Shown: positions 38,585 through 40,941 of the stretch, in pieces
Layout of the letters: each line of letters starts with the position of its first letter
Position numbering within the stretch: the stretch's first letter is position 1
Origin: Veillonellales bacterium
GTDB taxonomy: Bacteria; Bacillota; Negativicutes; Veillonellales; Dialisteraceae
Reading direction: 5' to 3'
Assembly (NCBI GenBank): GCA_944390485.1
Contig: CALXPQ010000009.1
Location: 1 to 40,941 of the forward strand
Length of the DNA: 40,941 nt
Notes under the pieces: model-generated
Seen by the model: only the letters and a program-made list of their open reading frames with translations
Database searches by the model: none
What the model was told of the DNA's origin: nothing
Position numbers and translations under genes: made by a program

Positions 38585-39943
38585 TCACAGCTTCGGAAGC
38601 ATGCCTCCGGGGAAATGGAAGCCTTTCGGCATTTTCATGTTTTTCCCCTTCATCTTCTTCATCTGTTTCTTCATTTCTTTGAACTGCTTGAGCATGCGGT
38701 TCACTTCCTGGATGTGCGTGCCCGAGCCCATGGCGATGCGCTTGCGGCGGCTGCCGTTCAGGATGTCCGGATTGCGCCGTTCCGCGGGGGTCATGGAGAG
38801 GATGATCGCTTCGAGGTGCTTCATTTCCTTGCCGTCGAAGTCGATGTCCTTGAGCTGTTCTTTGTACTTGCCCATACCGGGGATCATCCCGAGGATGTTC
38901 TGCATGGAGCCAAGCTTCTTCACCTGACGCATCTGCTTCAGGAAATCGTCCAGGGTGAACTCGCCCTTCTTCATTTTGGTGACAGCGTCTTTCATGCTGT
39001 CCTGGTCCAGATTTCTCTGGGCCTGCTCGATGAGGGAGGCCAGGTCGCCCAGGTCGAGGATGCGGCCGGCCATGCGGTCCGGATAGAAATCTTCCAGCCC
39101 GCCGTCCAGTTTTTCGGACACGCCGATCATCTTGATGGGCTTGCCGGTGACGGACTTGATGGAGAGCGCCGCGCCGCCCCGGGCGTCGCCGTCCATCTTC
39201 GTGAGGATGGTCCCGTCGATGCCGAGGTCCGTGTCGAAGGCTTTCGCCGTGGTGACGGCGTCCTGCCCGGTCATGGAGTCGAGCACGAGGAGGATCTCAT
39301 GGGGATGGACCGCTTCCTTGATGTTCCGCAGCTCGGCCATCAGCTTCTCGTCGATGGTGAGACGGCCTGCGGTATCGAGGATGAGCACGTCCTTATTGTA
39401 CGCGCGCGCCGTGTCCACCGCGGCCTTTGCGATGCGGACGGGGTCGACATTCTGCGGCATGCGGTACACCGGCACGTCTACCTGCTCGCCCAGGACTTCC
39501 AGCTGCTTGATAGCGGCCGGACGGTACACGTCGCAGGCGACGAGCATGGGGTGCTTGCCGCGTTTTTTCATGAGGAGCGCGAGCTTGCCGGCGGTGGTGG
39601 TCTTGCCGGCGCCCTGCAGACCCACCAGCATGATGACCGTCATGCCCGTGGAGGACATGGTGATCTTGCTCTGGGTGCCCCCGAGGAGCTCAGTCAGCTC
39701 GTCCCGGACGATCTTGATGACCGTCTGGTCCGGCTTCAGGCTGCCGAAGACTTCTTCGCCAACGGCCTTCTCGCGGACATGGGCGATGAAATCCTTGGCC
39801 ACCTTGAAATTGACGTCCGCCTCGAGGAGCGCCCGCCGCACTTCGCGGAGCGCGCCGTCGATATCGCTCTCGGAGAGCTTGCCGCGTCCGCGGAGATCCT
39901 TGAACGCATTCTGCAGCTTATCTCCTAAATTTTCAAAGGGCAT
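38585..39943 (-). CDS. ffh: Signal recognition particle protein Ffh (SRP54)
   Basis: A 452-residue GTPase that binds signal sequences and 4.5S RNA and docks with FtsY. N domain (1 to about 90), G domain with GLQGAGKTTT, DTAGRL and TKMDGDARGG, and a Met-rich M domain (about 300-452) with GMIPGMGK, the RNA-binding GSGTHIQEVNRML and a long Lys/Met-rich tail ending in GGMLPKL. It starts 10 bases after ylxM. Confidence 0.98.
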   Translation of the reverse strand: MPFENLGDKLQNAFKDLRGRGKLSESDIDGALREVRRALLEADVNFKVAKDFIAHVREKAVGEEVFGSLKPDQTVIKIVRDELTELLGGTQSKITMSSTGMTVIMLVGLQGAGKTTTAGKLALLMKKRGKHPMLVACDVYRPAAIKQLEVLGEQVDVPVYRMPQNVDPVRIAKAAVDTARAYNKDVLILDTAGRLTIDEKLMAELRNIKEAVHPHEILLVLDSMTGQDAVTTAKAFDTDLGIDGTILTKMDGDARGGAALSIKSVTGKPIKMIGVSEKLDGGLEDFYPDRMAGRILDLGDLASLIEQAQRNLDQDSMKDAVTKMKKGEFTLDDFLKQMRQVKKLGSMQNILGMIPGMGKYKEQLKDIDFDGKEMKHLEAIILSMTPAERRNPDILNGSRRKRIAMGSGTHIQEVNRMLKQFKEMKKQMKKMKGKNMKMPKGFHFPGGMLPKL

Positions 39944-39953
39944 CCAGTCACCT

Positions 39954-40277
39954 TCATTCGCTCAAAATCCGAAGCAGCGGGGCCGCCTCGTCCGCACGCT
40001 CCGGCGCGACCATCCGGGCCAGCGCTGCCGCCGCCTCTTTGCGCGCCGTCCGCGCCTCTTCCATGTGGAGCGCCGCTTCATAGGTCATGAGCTGCTCCTC
40101 CCCGTGGCGCATCGCGTCGTGCACGGCCTGCCGGGAAATATGAAAATGCTCGGCGATCTCCCCGAGCGTGAGATTCTCATTATAGTACAGATCGAGGCAT
40201 TCTCTCTGCCGCGCCGTCAAGAGCGCGCCGTAGCAGTCGAGGAGTCCGCCTTTCCATACGATATTTTCAAGAGACAT
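39954..40277 (-). CDS. ylxM: YlxM-type helix-turn-helix protein
   Basis: A 107-residue protein with a sigma-70 region 4-like HTH: LTARQRECLDLYYNENLTLG then EIAEHFHISRQAVHDAMR (about 20-58). YlxM is encoded before ffh across Firmicutes and in streptococci helps SRP function. The ATG at 40277 has only a weak ribosome-binding site (GGTGATC). It is the first gene of the operon, under a consensus promoter. Confidence 0.92.
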   Translation of the reverse strand: MSLENIVWKGGLLDCYGALLTARQRECLDLYYNENLTLGEIAEHFHISRQAVHDAMRHGEEQLMTYEAALHMEEARTARKEAAAALARMVAPERADEAAPLLRILSE

Positions 40278-40296
40278 GCGATCACCAACGCGCTTT

Positions 40297-40325
40297 ATTA
40301 TATAAGAAAGCCGCCGGCCTGTCAA
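40297..40325 (-). promoter_or_regulatory. Consensus promoter of the ylxM-ffh-rpsP-trmD operon
   Basis: TTGACA (40320-40325), exactly 17 bases, TATAAT (40297-40302) on the minus strand: a perfect housekeeping promoter, with the start site about 15 bases before the ylxM ATG. Confidence 0.92.
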
Positions 40326-40361
40326 GCAGATTTCCTTTACACCGACCGGAAATCCCGCACG

Positions 40362-40396
40362 CAAAAAGCGCCGGCCTCCCGCAGGAAACCGGCGCT
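40362..40396 (-). terminator. Terminator of rubredoxin
   Basis: AGCGCCGG/CCGGCGCT perfect 8-bp stem, then TTTTG on the minus strand, 7 bases past the stop. Confidence 0.85.
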
Positions 40397-40402
40397 CCCT
40401 CC

Positions 40403-40567
40403 TCAGTCTTCCTGAGGTTCAAAAGCCGCCTTCGAAGCGCCGCAGATCGGGCATACCCAGTCGTCCGGGATGTCTTCGAACTTCGTGCCCGGAGCGATGC
40501 CGCCGTCCGGATCGCCCTTCGCTTCATCATAGATGTAGCCGCAGATGGTGCACACATACTTCTTCAT
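40403..40567 (-). CDS. Rubredoxin
   Basis: A 54-residue iron protein with the two Cys pairs CTICG (6-10) and CPICG (39-43) that hold one Fe, and the family blocks [18 protein letters not shown] and DDWVCP. It carries single electrons in anaerobes, often to peroxide or superoxide reductases. The ATG at 40567 has GGAGG 8 bases upstream; two in-frame ATGs slightly upstream are less likely. Monocistronic. Confidence 0.97.
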   Translation of the reverse strand: MKKYVCTICGYIYDEAKGDPDGGIAPGTKFEDIPDDWVCPICGASKAAFEPQED

Positions 40568-40614
40568 GGTCATTCCTCCTTTATAGCAATATGCCGGAAC
40601 CATTCATTGCCCTC

Positions 40615-40623
40615 ATTATAGCA
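40615..40623 (-). promoter_or_regulatory. Extended -10 promoter of rubredoxin
   Basis: TGCTATAAT on the minus strand (TATAAT 40615-40620), about 48 bases before the ATG; no good -35. Confidence 0.6.
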
Positions 40624-40805
40624 TGAAACGTCCCTGCCCGCGGCAGGAAATTCCTCCGCCCGCAGCTCGTCCTTTTATAAAAATTTTCCCGCCGCAGACA
40701 TAACGAAACAGCCGGTACCTCTCTCCATCTATACAGAAAATTTTCATTACAGGCAGGCTCACTACCTCCTGCACTGAGGCAGAGCCCTCTTTATAAAATG
40801 AATAT

Positions 40806-40837
40806 AAAAGAAAGAGACAGTTCCTCCCCAGTCTCTT
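40806..40837 (-). terminator. Hairpin near the right edge
   Basis: AAGAGAC/GTCTCTT stem with a 12-base loop and a TTCTTTT tail on the minus strand. The stretch from 40624 to the edge shows no gene of its own. Confidence 0.6.
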
Positions 40838-40854
40838 CCTTTCCTCACACAACG

Positions 40855-40881
40855 AAAAAGGACCCACATTCCTGTGAGTCC
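40855..40881 (-). terminator. Terminator of a gene beyond the right edge
   Basis: GGACTCACA/TGTGGGTCC 9-bp stem (one G-U pair), 4-base loop, then TTTTTC on the minus strand. It should end a minus-strand gene whose last codons lie at or beyond 40941; the reading frame cannot be decided from the few bases left. Confidence 0.75.
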
Positions 40882-40941
40882 CTTCTCTCCTTTATCAGCA
40901 GCTTCCTATCCTCCCGGGCCGCTTCCAGCCAAGTACTTTCG

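Noticed and set aside
40616..40867. 83-codon frame near the right edge
   Set aside because: It overlaps two terminator hairpins and the rubredoxin promoter and has no recognisable features.

Overview
The window looks like chromosomal DNA from a high-GC diderm Firmicute, most likely a Negativicute (Veillonellales/Selenomonadales type; genus not resolved). Two lines of evidence meet. The gene neighbourhoods are Firmicute-like: rplI-gdpP-yybS with an RNase J gene close by, and ylxM-ffh-rpsP-khpA-ylqD-rimM-trmD. The window also has an outer-membrane PagL-type beta-barrel, which needs a second membrane. Rubredoxin and a ferritin suggest an anaerobe. Nearly all genes lie on the minus strand. A parS-like site and an rRNA-type promoter fit an origin-proximal location, but no dnaA/dnaN cluster is present.

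Layout. 1-1060: a strong rRNA-type promoter reading off the left edge, then a gene-free stretch of imperfect ~100-bp repeats full of hairpins. 1061-10207: an HTH-repeat protein, an MFS exporter, the yybS-gdpP-rplI cluster (c-di-AMP hydrolysis and ribosomal protein L9), RNase J, a secreted protein, a second DUF2232 protein and a GIY-YIG protein. 10233-11504: an AT-richer Abi-type defence gene framed by a perfect 46-bp direct repeat. 11510-13597: Eis-like and DUF2156 acyl/aminoacyl-transferase genes. 13598-14558: a non-coding stretch with a symmetrical cluster of DnaA-box-like sites. 14559-25463: PagL, peroxiredoxin, TauE, a KefB-like antiporter, CstA, an MFS exporter and two tandem amino-acid-binding lipoproteins. 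25718-33610: a tightly packed aromatic-amino-acid operon (aroF-tyrA-aroB-aroA-aroC-pheA-aroE-aroK), preceded by a 51-codon leader ORF with ten Phe/Tyr codons and an intrinsic terminator, i.e. a ribosome-mediated attenuator. 33786-34274: ferritin. 34275-35023: small-RNA/toxin remnants and the parS-like site. 35024-40277: the ylxM-ffh-rpsP-khpA-ylqD-rimM-trmD-SPOUT methyltransferase-yebC translation operon from a perfect TTGACA-17-TATAAT promoter. 40403-40567: rubredoxin.

The least expected content is a family of three small RNA genes (16440-16501, 34386-34447, 34719-34783). Each has a TTTGC(A/C)-17-TATAAT promoter, a GTTCC-containing body and a GACGAG...CTCGTC bidirectional terminator. The third converges on a 32-residue Fst-like membrane peptide gene whose ribosome-binding region carries a copy of the sRNA target sequence, the architecture of par/Fst type I toxin-antitoxin loci. 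That toxin gene has an in-frame stop, the first copy keeps only the toxin C-terminus, and the second has no visible toxin. This suggests successive decay with the antitoxin RNA genes kept.

Coordinates, motifs, spacings and repeats were read from the sequence. Family names come from recognising motifs and gene order. Regulation and history are inference.
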